Positions 16,720 through 24,428 of a DNA stretch of 42,463 nucleotides are shown here, piece after piece. Within the stretch, counting starts at the first letter, position 1. Each line of letters starts with the position of its first letter. The notes beneath the pieces are model-generated. The model was given only the letters and a program-made list of their open reading frames with translations. It did no database searches and had not been told where the DNA came from. This DNA comes from an uncultured Lachnospiraceae bacterium (GTDB lineage Bacteria > Bacillota > Clostridia > Lachnospirales > Lachnospiraceae): assembly GCA_910588285.1 (NCBI GenBank), contig CAJUQB010000042.1, forward strand, positions 1-42,463, written 5' to 3'. A program made the translations under genes and the position numbers.

Positions 16720-17390
16720 CGGATAAGCTGGAATTGAATATGAACGCGTATCTTCCTCTGCGGGATGTGGTGTTTCACACCCTGCGGGAGGCGATTCTGA
16801 AGGGAGAGCTGAAGCCCGGGGAGCGGTTGATGGAGCTGCAGCTGGCAGCCAAGCTGGGGGTGAGCCGTACCCCCATCCGGGAGGCGATCCGTATGCTGGA
16901 GCAGGAGGGGCTGGCAGTGACCATCCCCAGGAAGGGAGCGGAGGTAGCCAAGATGACGGAGAAGGGGATGGAGGATGTCCTCCAGATCCGCCGCGCACTG
17001 GATGAGCTGGCCGTGCAGCTGGCCTGCGATAAGATGGATGAGGAGCACTTAGAGGAGCTTCGCAGGGCCATGAAGGCCTTTGAGAATGCGGCCAGGACTG
17101 GCCAGGTGAAGCAGGTGGCCCAGGCGGATGTGGCCTTCCATGATGCCATCTACCGGGCGGCGGACAATCCCAAGCTGATGACCCTCTTAAATAATCTGCG
17201 GGAGCAGATGTACCGCTACCGGGTGGAATATCTGAAGGATGAGAATTCCTACGCCGCGCTGATCGAGGAGCACAAGAATATTTTCCGGTGCCTGCAGAAT
17301 CGGGATAAGGCCCAGGTGACCAGGGCAACCTCGGAGCATGTGGTGAACCAGGAACGGTTCATGAAAAATATGATACGGGAGCAGGAATAA
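16716..17390 (+). CDS. GntR-family regulator, FadR/FCD type
   Basis: A 224-residue transcription factor. The winged helix-turn-helix spans about residues 8-72 (LREAILKGELKPGERLMELQLAAKLGVSRTPIREAIRMLEQEG). An all-helical FCD ligand domain follows (about 85-215) with the metal-ligand pattern DVAFHDAIY...NLREQMYRYR...EHKNIFRCLQNRD...SEHVVN (Asp and three His). FCD regulators typically bind small carboxylic acids through a metal ion. It is translationally coupled to ispE, an odd partner; its targets cannot be told from here. Confidence 0.92.
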   Translation: MTDKLELNMNAYLPLRDVVFHTLREAILKGELKPGERLMELQLAAKLGVSRTPIREAIRMLEQEGLAVTIPRKGAEVAKMTEKGMEDVLQIRRALDELAVQLACDKMDEEHLEELRRAMKAFENAARTGQVKQVAQADVAFHDAIYRAADNPKLMTLLNNLREQMYRYRVEYLKDENSYAALIEEHKNIFRCLQNRDKAQVTRATSEHVVNQERFMKNMIREQE

Positions 17391-17407
17391 TTTCTGTCAG
17401 GTGAGAG

Positions 17408-17443
17408 AAACTGTTATTAGGACAAAATAACAGTTTCTTTTTT
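17408..17443 (+). terminator. terminator after the ispE-gntR operon
   Basis: An 11-bp perfect stem (AAACTGTTATT 17408-17418 with AATAACAGTTT 17426-17436) followed by CTTTTTTT. Confidence 0.85.
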
Positions 17444-17448
17444 CGTGC

Positions 17449-17473
17449 TTATGGAACTGCTAATGTTCCATAA
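17449..17473. promoter_or_regulatory. 9-bp inverted repeat upstream of the germination operon
   Basis: TTATGGAAC (17449-17457) and GTTCCATAA (17465-17473) with a 7-nt centre, 26 bp before the gerAA start codon. It has no T-run, so it is more like an operator or part of a promoter than a terminator. Forespore (sigma-G) control is expected for such operons, but I could not see a convincing sigma-G -35/-10 pair. Confidence 0.4.
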
Positions 17474-17498
17474 GATACCACGTTTTTGGGAGGAAAGT

Positions 17499-18992
17499 AT
17501 GCCAACACCAGTCACGGCCAATTTACAGGAAAATATCGATCACTTTCATCAGCTGTTTGCAGACAGCGCAGACATCAAGACCAGGCGCATGAAGCTGGGA
17601 AAGGATGTAAAGACCGAGTGCTTCATCGCCTATGTGGAGGTGGCGGTGGGAAATATGCTGCTGGAAAGCTCTGTGCTGGGGAAGCTGTTAAATACCCTGT
17701 GGGAGATGCCAAGTGATCGGATCCTCATGTATCTTCAGGAAAACGCCATGGGTATTTCCGACCTGACGGAGTATGAGACTATGGAGGAGGCCGCCACCGG
17801 CATGCTGACAGGGGATGCGATTTTCTTTGTGGACGGCTATAACCGGGCCCTGAAGATCAAGGACAAGGGCTATCCCAATATGGGAGTCAAGGAGACGAGC
17901 TCGGAAAAGGTGGTGCGGGGCTCCAATGAGGGCTTTGCGGAATCCATCAAGGTGAATACGGCGCTGATCCGCAAGCGGCTTCGAACCCCCAAGGTGAAGG
18001 TGCGGGAGGTATTTGCAGGCACCCGATCCAACACCAATGTGGATCTTGTCTACATGGAAGATCTGGTGCGGCCGGAGCTGCTTGCGGCAATCCAGCAGCG
18101 GCTGTCGGAATTTGAGATCGATGCGGTGGGAGACAGCGGGGTTATCGAACAATTGACGGAGGGGAGCTGGTACAGCCCCTTCCCGCAGTTTCAGACCACC
18201 CAGCGGCCGGACCGGGCGGCAATGGCAATCGCAGAGGGACGGATTGTGCTTTTGACCGACAACTCGCCGGTGGCTCTGCTGCTGCCTACGGGCTACAATT
18301 CCTTTATCCAGACCAGCGACGACTATTACATGCGCTGGGAGATCGCATCCTTTACCAGGATGCTCCGCTACATTGCCTCGGTTCTGGCCATGGTGCTGCC
18401 GGGGCTGTACCTGGCAGTGACGAATTTTCATACCCAGATCCTTCCCACGGACCTTCTTCTGTCCTTTGCAGCGGCGCGCCAGGGAGTACCCTTCCCGGCG
18501 CTGGTGGAGATTCTGATTATGGAGCTGGCCTTTGAGCTGCTGCGGGAGGCCGGCGTGCGGCTGCCGGGGGCAATGAGCAGTACCATCGGAATTGTGGGCG
18601 GGCTGATCATCGGCCAGGCGGCGGTGGATGCCAATATTGTCAGCCCCATTGTGGTGATTGTGGTGGCTCTGACCGCCCTGTGCTCCTTTGCCATTCCCAA
18701 TGAGGAATTTGCCACAGCCTTCCGCCTGCTGAAGTTTGGCTTTATTTTCCTATGCGCCTGGCTGGGCTTCTTCGGATTTTTGATGAGCGCGCTGCTGGTG
18801 CTGATCCACCTGTCCCATCTGGAAAGCTTCGGCATTCCTTACCTCATGCCCTTTGTGGGGCCGGATCTGAATGATTACAAGGATCAGCGGGATATGCTGC
18901 TGCGGGTGCCTCTGGGAAAGCTCTGGCGCAGGCCGATCTACACCAGGGAGCATGCCAGAAGGAAGCTGCGCTGGAAGAAAGAAAAGGAGTGA
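17499..18992 (+). CDS. gerAA: spore germination receptor subunit A
   Basis: A 497-residue GerA-family subunit of the inner-membrane nutrient receptor of spores. The N-terminal ~250 residues form the soluble domain (SADIKTRRMKLGKDVKTECFIAYVE, then KVREVFAGTRSNTNVDLVYMEDLV). The C-terminal half has about five membrane segments, with the signature VPFPALVEILIMELAFELLREAG and GIVGGLIIGQAAVDANIVSP. The start was moved to 17499 because GGGAGGAAAG sits directly upstream of MPTPVTANLQ. First of three genes with the standard A-B-C order; which germinant it senses cannot be seen. Confidence 0.95.
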   Translation: MPTPVTANLQENIDHFHQLFADSADIKTRRMKLGKDVKTECFIAYVEVAVGNMLLESSVLGKLLNTLWEMPSDRILMYLQENAMGISDLTEYETMEEAATGMLTGDAIFFVDGYNRALKIKDKGYPNMGVKETSSEKVVRGSNEGFAESIKVNTALIRKRLRTPKVKVREVFAGTRSNTNVDLVYMEDLVRPELLAAIQQRLSEFEIDAVGDSGVIEQLTEGSWYSPFPQFQTTQRPDRAAMAIAEGRIVLLTDNSPVALLLPTGYNSFIQTSDDYYMRWEIASFTRMLRYIASVLAMVLPGLYLAVTNFHTQILPTDLLLSFAAARQGVPFPALVEILIMELAFELLREAGVRLPGAMSSTIGIVGGLIIGQAAVDANIVSPIVVIVVALTALCSFAIPNEEFATAFRLLKFGFIFLCAWLGFFGFLMSALLVLIHLSHLESFGIPYLMPFVGPDLNDYKDQRDMLLRVPLGKLWRRPIYTREHARRKLRWKKEKE

Positions 18993-18996
18993 GGCT

Positions 18997-20109
18997 ATGT
19001 TTTCCAATAATCAAAAAATATCCCTGCGCCAGATCGGAAGGCTTCTGATCCTGGATCTCTTTGGCCTGGGAAGCCTGCTGCTGCCGGGGCTTTTGGCAAA
19101 GACCGCAGGGCCGGACGGGGTGTTCTGCATTCTGGCAGCACTGGCGGCAGGACTGGTGTATGTGTGGGTGCTGGGGCGTGTTCTGGAACGGATGAAGGGA
19201 GATTATTATTCCTTTATGCGCAGTCACCTGGGAGTGGTATGCAGCGATATCCTGATGGTGTTTTATCTCTTCCTGTTCCTTCTGACAGCCGCCTTTGTGC
19301 TGTATCAGCTGACGACGCTGATCCGGGTCTGGCTGCTGCCCCAGGGAAGCTATCACTGGATCAGCCTTTTGCTGGTAATGGTGGCAGCCTATGCCACGAT
19401 CCGGGGGCTGGAGGGGCGGGCCCGGATCTATGAGATCTTGTTCTGGCTCCTGCTTGCCCCTCTGCTGGTGATGCTGGCATTGGCTGCCAGGACGGTAAAT
19501 GTGGATTACTGGACACCGGTCTGCTTTACGGAGCCCCAGGAGTTTGGCCAGGGGACGCTGCTGGTATTCTTGTTCTTCCTGCCGGTGTTCTTTATCCTCT
19601 TCTTAAAGCCCTATTGCGGGAAGCCCCAAAAGCTTGCAGGCTGCGGGGCCAGGTCCCTGGGGATTGCGTCGGGCCTGTTGGCGCTCCTCTATCTGATTCT
19701 TCTGGGGAATTTTGGGACAAAGGCCCTGGCGGCGCTGAAACGCCCGGCCATTACCCTGATGAGCATGGTGAAGCTGCCGGGGGGCTTTTTTGCCAGAATG
19801 GATGCATTTATGACAGCCATCTGGTTTTTTTCTCTGTTTGCGCTGATGAATACCAGCGTGTTTTACGGCAGCCATATTTTAAAGGAGCTGTTTCACGAAA
19901 AAAGAACCCATTACAGCCTCCTGGCGGCTCTGGCAGGCTGCTATGTGATGGGCCAGTGGTTTTTTGCCTACGGGGAGGCAGTGGGCTTATTCGTGAAGTT
20001 TCTCCTGTGGATCGCCACACCGGCGCTGATCCTGCTGCCGGTGCTGCTGTGGATCCTGGGAGCCTGCCGCGAGAAGCAGGGAGGGGCAAAAAGGAGGAAA
20101 ACATCATGA
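18997..20109 (+). CDS. gerAB: spore germination receptor subunit B (permease-like)
   Basis: A 370-residue integral membrane protein with about ten hydrophobic helices of the APC-superfamily spore germination permease type. It begins MFSNNQKISLRQIGRLLILDLFGLGSLLLPGLLA. The frame is open upstream inside gerAA, but AAAGGAGTGAGGCT precedes the ATG at 18997, 4 bp after the gerAA stop. GerAB subunits bind the germinant in a pocket between the helices. It overlaps gerAC by ATGA, giving coupled translation of the receptor. Confidence 0.92.
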   Translation: MFSNNQKISLRQIGRLLILDLFGLGSLLLPGLLAKTAGPDGVFCILAALAAGLVYVWVLGRVLERMKGDYYSFMRSHLGVVCSDILMVFYLFLFLLTAAFVLYQLTTLIRVWLLPQGSYHWISLLLVMVAAYATIRGLEGRARIYEILFWLLLAPLLVMLALAARTVNVDYWTPVCFTEPQEFGQGTLLVFLFFLPVFFILFLKPYCGKPQKLAGCGARSLGIASGLLALLYLILLGNFGTKALAALKRPAITLMSMVKLPGGFFARMDAFMTAIWFFSLFALMNTSVFYGSHILKELFHEKRTHYSLLAALAGCYVMGQWFFAYGEAVGLFVKFLLWIATPALILLPVLLWILGACREKQGGAKRRKTS

Positions 20110-21194
20110 AGAGAAAAATGCTTATATCCCTGGCTCTTTCGGTCTGCCTGCTGTGCGGCTGCAGCGTGACGGAGCTGGAGGACCGTGGGTTTCCGCTGGC
20201 CATTGGGATTGACACGGCAGAGGAAGGGCTGGTGGTGTCCTTTGACCTGCCCAATCTCTCGGAGGTGTCCGATGGGAAGAAGCCCGGCGGCCAGCCTGCC
20301 AGCCTGTCCGTGGAGGGCGGGGCCTATTACCAGGCCCAAAAGGCGTATGAAAACAATACCAATAAGGTGCTGGACTATAACCATTTGAAGGCCATTATTT
20401 TAAACCGCCGGCTCTTTCAAGAGGAGGGGGAGCTAAGGCAGCTTTTGGCCTGGCTGGAGGAAGAGGAGGTGCTGGCGCGGAATATCTGCCTGTTTGCAGC
20501 AGAGGATTCGGCGGCTCAGATCCTTGCGCTGACGGAGAGGACCGAGACCTCTGTGGGCAATTATCTGGAGCAGATGGTGGAGACCCAGCAGGATTTCCGT
20601 GAAAATAAGGTGGCTACCATCGGTTCCCTGATGAACCAGTGGCACAATCAGAATGAGCTTTTGCTGATCCCGATCCTGTCGGACAACGGAGGGATCCCTT
20701 CTATTACCTCCTATCTTGTGCTGGATGGGTTTGCCTATAAGGGAGCCATATCAGTGGAACAGGCCATGGAGGTTTTCCTGTGCCAGGGAATGCTGTCCGG
20801 TATGACCTACCGGCTGAAGGAGGGGGCGGTGATCGCCCTGGAGGGACTGCGGCCGCAGCTGGATATCTCCCGGGAAGCAGCGGCAGAGGACAGTGACGGA
20901 GGGATTCTTGTAACCGTGCATCTTGAGGGAAATGGCATTGTGAAGAAAGGGCCGGACACTCAGGCCATGTCCCTGGCCCAGCTGCGGGAAGGGCTCAACC
21001 AGCAGCTGGAGCGCAAGCTCAGCGGGACAGCCCAGAGCCTGAAGGAGGAGCTGGGTGTGGATATGGCCAACAGCTTCTACCGGCTGGGCGGGTATCACCG
21101 GGAGCTTTACCGCCGGTTTTTGGGAGACTATGAAGGGTATCAGCAGCAGCTAAGCTACCAGTTTGTGTGTGATTTTCAGGTGTCAAGTGAATAG
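20106..21194 (+). CDS. gerAC: spore germination receptor lipoprotein subunit C, Ger(x)C family
   Basis: A 362-residue lipoprotein. A Lys/Arg-rich start and hydrophobic core (MKRKMLISLALSVCLLCGC) end in a lipobox with the likely lipidated Cys19, followed by the family's SVTELEDRGFPLAIGID (usual form ELxDxGxVxAxGID). The middle domain has YNHLKAIILNRRLF. The C-terminal domain ends in the amphipathic LSYQFVCDFQV strand. The start at 20106 overlaps gerAB by 4 bp. It completes an intact tricistronic receptor operon. Confidence 0.93.
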   Translation: MKRKMLISLALSVCLLCGCSVTELEDRGFPLAIGIDTAEEGLVVSFDLPNLSEVSDGKKPGGQPASLSVEGGAYYQAQKAYENNTNKVLDYNHLKAIILNRRLFQEEGELRQLLAWLEEEEVLARNICLFAAEDSAAQILALTERTETSVGNYLEQMVETQQDFRENKVATIGSLMNQWHNQNELLLIPILSDNGGIPSITSYLVLDGFAYKGAISVEQAMEVFLCQGMLSGMTYRLKEGAVIALEGLRPQLDISREAAAEDSDGGILVTVHLEGNGIVKKGPDTQAMSLAQLREGLNQQLERKLSGTAQSLKEELGVDMANSFYRLGGYHRELYRRFLGDYEGYQQQLSYQFVCDFQVSSE

Positions 21195-21259
21195 AGGGGG
21201 CTTTTTGGGGTAGAATTTCGGATGAAAGGAAATTTGCAAAAAAGCAGGAGGAAATAAGG

Positions 21260-21892
21260 ATGAAAATAAAGTGGAATACCTGGAAAAGAGTTGGACGGGG
21301 GGCGCTGCTTGGGGCCGCATTGGCGGCCATTTGCCTGATGGGAGCCGCAAAATACCGGCAGCAGGAGCTGGTGGAGCATTTATCGGACAAGATCATCCGC
21401 TTTCATGTGCTGGCAAACAGCGACAGTGAAAGGGACCAGGAGCTGAAGCTGCTGGTGCGGGACGCAGTGGGCGCCATGATGCAGCAGAGGCTGGCAGGCG
21501 TAACGGATAAGGAAGAGAGCCGGCAGGTGATTCTGGAGAGTGTGGATGAGATCCAGAGGACGGCTCAGGAGGCCCTGCAGCAGCAGGGCTGTGAGTATCC
21601 GGTAACTGCCGGCTTATGCCAGGTGGAGTTCCCGGAAAAAACATACGGAAGCTTTTGTTTTCCCGCCGGGGAGTACGAAGCTCTGCAGCTTCGCATCGGC
21701 CAGGGGAAGGGACAGAACTGGTGGTGCGTGATGTATCCCAATATGTGCTTTTTCAACAGCATCTACAAGGTGGTGGATGAAGAGGCGGAGCGGTCTTTGG
21801 AGCAGGTGCTGACAAAGGAGGAGTACCAGGCAGTGATGGAGGAGGGGAATTATAAAGTAAAATTCAAATGGCTTTCTTTTTTAAACCAGTAG
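21260..21892 (+). CDS. spoIIR: stage II sporulation protein R
   Basis: A 210-residue secreted signalling protein made in the forespore, needed to trigger SpoIIGA-dependent processing of pro-sigma-E in the mother cell. An N-terminal membrane/signal segment lies at about residues 13-30. After it comes the diagnostic KIIRFHVLANSDSERDQELKLLVRDAV, then YPVTAGLCQVEFPEKTYGSFCFPAGEYEALQLRIGQGKGQNWWCVMYPNMCF. CAGGAGGAAA precedes the ATG. A GGGGTAGAATT at about 21208 could be a sigma-F -10 element, but no clear -35 partner is seen. It lies between the ger operon and murI. Confidence 0.95.
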   Translation: MKIKWNTWKRVGRGALLGAALAAICLMGAAKYRQQELVEHLSDKIIRFHVLANSDSERDQELKLLVRDAVGAMMQQRLAGVTDKEESRQVILESVDEIQRTAQEALQQQGCEYPVTAGLCQVEFPEKTYGSFCFPAGEYEALQLRIGQGKGQNWWCVMYPNMCFFNSIYKVVDEEAERSLEQVLTKEEYQAVMEEGNYKVKFKWLSFLNQ

Positions 21893-21895
21893 TTG

Positions 21896-21924
21896 TTGCA
21901 TATTTGCCGGGAAAAGGGTAAAAT
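21896..21924 (+). promoter_or_regulatory. probable promoter of murI-DUF1934
   Basis: TTGCAT (21896-21901), 17 nt, TAAAAT (21919-21924), 35 bp upstream of the murI ATG and immediately after the spoIIR stop. It would let murI be expressed in vegetative cells independently of the sporulation gene. Confidence 0.6.
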
Positions 21925-21958
21925 ATGGGTAGACTAGATGATAAATGGAGAGTTTATT

Positions 21959-22783
21959 ATGAATCATGAGAAGCAGTATGCTCCTCTGGGAGTGTTCGAT
22001 TCCGGTGTGGGCGGGCTGACGGTGGCCAGAGAGATCATGCGCCAGCTGCCCCAGGAGCGGATCATATATTTTGGGGACACGGCCCGGGTCCCCTATGGCA
22101 CCAAGTCCAGGGAGACGGTGACCCGGTATTCCCGGCAGATCGTGCATTTCCTGCTGGGGAAGGGGGTGAAGGCGATTGTGGTTGCATGCAATACGGCCAG
22201 CGCCTTTGCCCTGGAGGAGATTCGGGAGGAGCTGCCGGTCCCCATTATCGGGGTGGTGAAGCCGGGGGCCAAGGTGGCGGCAGAGACCACCGGCAATGGC
22301 ATTATCGGTGTGATTGGCACAGAGGCCACCATCAGCAGCCAGCTGTACACCAGGACCATCCATGAGCACAATCCCAATGCAGTGGTGATCGGAAAGGCAT
22401 GCCCTCTGTTTGTATCCCTGGTGGAGGAGGGGTGGCTGAAGGATCCCATTACGGTGGCAGTGGCCCAGCGGTATCTGGAATCCTTCCGTCAGTCCGGCAT
22501 GGACACGCTGATTATGGGCTGCACCCATTATCCGCTGCTGCGGTCCACCCTGCGGGGGATCCTGGGGGAGACGGTGAACCTGGTGAATCCGGCCTATGAG
22601 ACAGCCAGGGGCCTGAAGGAGCTGCTGGAGGGGCATGGTATTTTGAATGATGGAAACGGGGTCTGCCAGGGGACGAAGCACCAGTTTTATGTCAGCGATG
22701 CGGCGGAAAAGTTCAAAAATTTCGCCAATTCCATATTGCCCTGTGAGATCAAGGAAGCACAGCTAATACATATAGAGGAGTAG
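21959..22783 (+). CDS. murI: glutamate racemase
   Basis: A 274-residue enzyme that interconverts L- and D-glutamate for peptidoglycan. The two catalytic cysteines sit in VVACNTASAFAL and MGCTHYPLLR; FDSGVGGLTVAREI and YFGDTARVPYGTKS are the substrate loops. The start at 21959 (MNHEKQYAPLGVFDSG) has GGAGAG upstream, and an in-frame ATG at 21938 is less well placed. DUF1934 follows after 3 bp. Confidence 0.96.
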   Translation: MNHEKQYAPLGVFDSGVGGLTVAREIMRQLPQERIIYFGDTARVPYGTKSRETVTRYSRQIVHFLLGKGVKAIVVACNTASAFALEEIREELPVPIIGVVKPGAKVAAETTGNGIIGVIGTEATISSQLYTRTIHEHNPNAVVIGKACPLFVSLVEEGWLKDPITVAVAQRYLESFRQSGMDTLIMGCTHYPLLRSTLRGILGETVNLVNPAYETARGLKELLEGHGILNDGNGVCQGTKHQFYVSDAAEKFKNFANSILPCEIKEAQLIHIEE

Positions 22784-22786
22784 AGG

Positions 22787-23239
22787 ATGACAAAGGATGT
22801 ATTTTTGAGTATCACCGGACTGCAGTTTACAGCACAGGAGGAGGGCGACGCCCAGGCAGTAGAGGTGATTACACCAGGCGATTATTACAAGAAGAATGAC
22901 AAGCATTATGTGATGTACGACGAGGTGATGGAAGGCTTTGAGGGAACCACCAGGAACCTGATCAAGGTGGGGCCGGATTTTCTGGATATTACCAAGAAGG
23001 GCGTAACCAATGTCCATATGATTTTTGAAAAAAATAAAAAGAACGTAACCTATTACTATACCCCCTTTGGCAGCATCCTCATTGGGATTGACGCCAAGCA
23101 GGTGGAGGTGGCGGAGACGGAGGAGAATATTGACATCAGGGTCAATTATGACCTGGAGATCAATTACGAGTTTCTGGCCAATTGTAATATTACCTTGAAT
23201 ATCAAAGCCAAGGACGCCGGGGATTTCCGGCTGTCATAG
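22787..23239 (+). CDS. DUF1934 (YwiB-like) beta-barrel protein
   Basis: A 150-residue protein matching DUF1934, a small calycin-like beta-barrel family of unknown function widespread in Firmicutes. Seen: MTKDVFLSITGLQ at the N-terminus, YDEVMEGFEGTTRNLIKVGPDFLDITKKG, YYYTPFGSILIGIDAKQVEV, and the closing strand NYDLEINYEFLANCNITLNIK. It is almost all beta strand, with no signal peptide. Separated from murI by 3 bp, so cotranscribed. A strong branched terminator follows. Confidence 0.88.
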   Translation: MTKDVFLSITGLQFTAQEEGDAQAVEVITPGDYYKKNDKHYVMYDEVMEGFEGTTRNLIKVGPDFLDITKKGVTNVHMIFEKNKKNVTYYYTPFGSILIGIDAKQVEVAETEENIDIRVNYDLEINYEFLANCNITLNIKAKDAGDFRLS

Positions 23240-23246
23240 GTAAGGG

Positions 23247-23299
23247 AACCGGTCGGTGCGGTTCCTGCCAGTCAGGCAGGAAGCAAGCCGGCCGGTTTT
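23247..23299 (+). terminator. branched terminator after murI-DUF1934
   Basis: Outer stem AACCGGTCGG (23247-23256) with CCGGCCGGTT (23288-23297), inner stem TTCCTGCC (23262-23269) with GGCAGGAA (23275-23282), then TTTTG. Confidence 0.8.
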
Positions 23300-23302
23300 G
23301 AT

Positions 23303-23482
23303 TCAGAGCTTTTCTATGGGCTCCATATTTTCGATTGCATATTCACATGCCTGCAGTACAAAGCTGGAAAAGGATACGTCCTGGTTCTCGATGATTGTCT
23401 TGATCCGCTCCACCAGGGACAGCGGAAAACGGATGGCGGCTGCTGGAGGAGCAGACGGCAGGCGTGCAATAGCAATTTTTAG
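23303..23482 (-). pseudogene. remnant of a small ribbon-helix-helix-like gene
   Basis: On the minus strand an open frame ends at TGA 23303-23305 and reads IRFPLSLVERIKTIIENQD, then VSFSSFVLQACEYAIENMEP, which resembles the helix-turn-helix-like part of a short ribbon-helix-helix/antitoxin-type protein. Reading upstream there is no ATG, GTG or TTG before an in-frame TAA; only CTG or ATT codons could serve. No Shine-Dalgarno site is seen. It is most likely a broken gene left in the 350-bp gap between DUF1934 and relQ; a gene using a rare start codon is the alternative. Confidence 0.35.
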
Positions 23483-23591
23483 AATTTTTTAATGGTTTGT
23501 TTGCAGCAAAAACATATTTATCACTTATAATGAAAGAAAGCCTTACAAAGCAAGGCTATTCCATGAAATATGCAGCAAGGAAAGAACGACC

Positions 23592-24326
23592 ATGAAAAAT
23601 TTTTTGAAAAATGTAAGAAACCGTGAGGAGGATGCGATCTCCATCAGTGTTTCGGTCGAGGTGGAGGAAGAGCTGCTCCCCTCTGCGGCCGGAGCATACC
23701 TGGACCTGGAAAAGCACTACAAGCAGATTATGCTGTTCTATGAATCCGGGATCCGGCAGCTGACGGCAAAGCTTGAGATTCTCAACAAGGAATTCCAGCT
23801 CTGCAATGACCGGAACCCCATTGAGAATGTGAAGAGCCGGATTAAGACCAAGGAGAGTATCCTGCGGAAAATGGAAAAACAGGGGCTGCCCCTGACCTTT
23901 GACAATATGATGAACTACATCCATGATGTGGCAGGGATTCGGGTGATCTGTCCCTTTATCACGGACGTATACCAGATTGCAAGGCTCCTGATCAGTCAGC
24001 CGGATGTGGAGCTGGTGAAGAGCAAGGATTACATAAGGGAACCAAAGGAAAACGGATATCGCAGCCTTCATCTGATTGTGATGGTGGAGGTCCATTTTTC
24101 TGACCGGAAAAGGAAGGTGCCGGTGGAGATCCAGCTGCGCACCATTGCCATGAATTTCTGGGCCAGCACGGAGCATCAGCTGCGCTATAAGAAGGAACGG
24201 GATTTTTCGGAGGAGATCCACAGGCAGCTGAAGGAGTGCGCGGATATTATGGCGCAGGCAGACCAGCGGATGCAAAAGCTGGCGGAGAACCTGGAGGTAT
24301 CGGATGCGCAGGATCTTGTCTGGTAG
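23592..24326 (+). CDS. relQ: small alarmone synthetase, RelQ/YjbM type
   Basis: A 244-residue single-domain (p)ppGpp synthetase. The RelA/SpoT synthetase fold runs from about 35 to 225: IENVKSRIKTKESILRKM, HDVAGIRVICPFITDVY, REPKENGYRSLHLIV and VEIQLRTIAMNFWASTEHQLRYKK include the pyrophosphate-transfer and GTP-binding residues. No hydrolase, TGS or ACT domain is present. AAGGAAAG precedes the ATG. A TTGCAG (23501) and TATAAT (23526) pair with a wide 19-nt spacer may be its promoter. The first ~25 residues are acidic and variable. Confidence 0.94.
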   Translation: MKNFLKNVRNREEDAISISVSVEVEEELLPSAAGAYLDLEKHYKQIMLFYESGIRQLTAKLEILNKEFQLCNDRNPIENVKSRIKTKESILRKMEKQGLPLTFDNMMNYIHDVAGIRVICPFITDVYQIARLLISQPDVELVKSKDYIREPKENGYRSLHLIVMVEVHFSDRKRKVPVEIQLRTIAMNFWASTEHQLRYKKERDFSEEIHRQLKECADIMAQADQRMQKLAENLEVSDAQDLVW

Positions 24327-24364
24327 AGGCAATGTGATAAGACTGTGAAATTTAAAATCCGCCA

Positions 24365-24393
24365 TTGTATTTCAATCCAATATAATATATAAT
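24365..24393 (+). promoter_or_regulatory. probable promoter of the LVIVD-repeat gene
   Basis: TTGTAT (24365-24370), 17 nt, TATAAT (24388-24393), in an A/T-rich tract; AAAGGAG follows before the ATG at 24429. Confidence 0.55.
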
Positions 24394-24428
24394 ATATTTT
24401 ATAAAATATTGAAAAGGAGTTGAGATAC

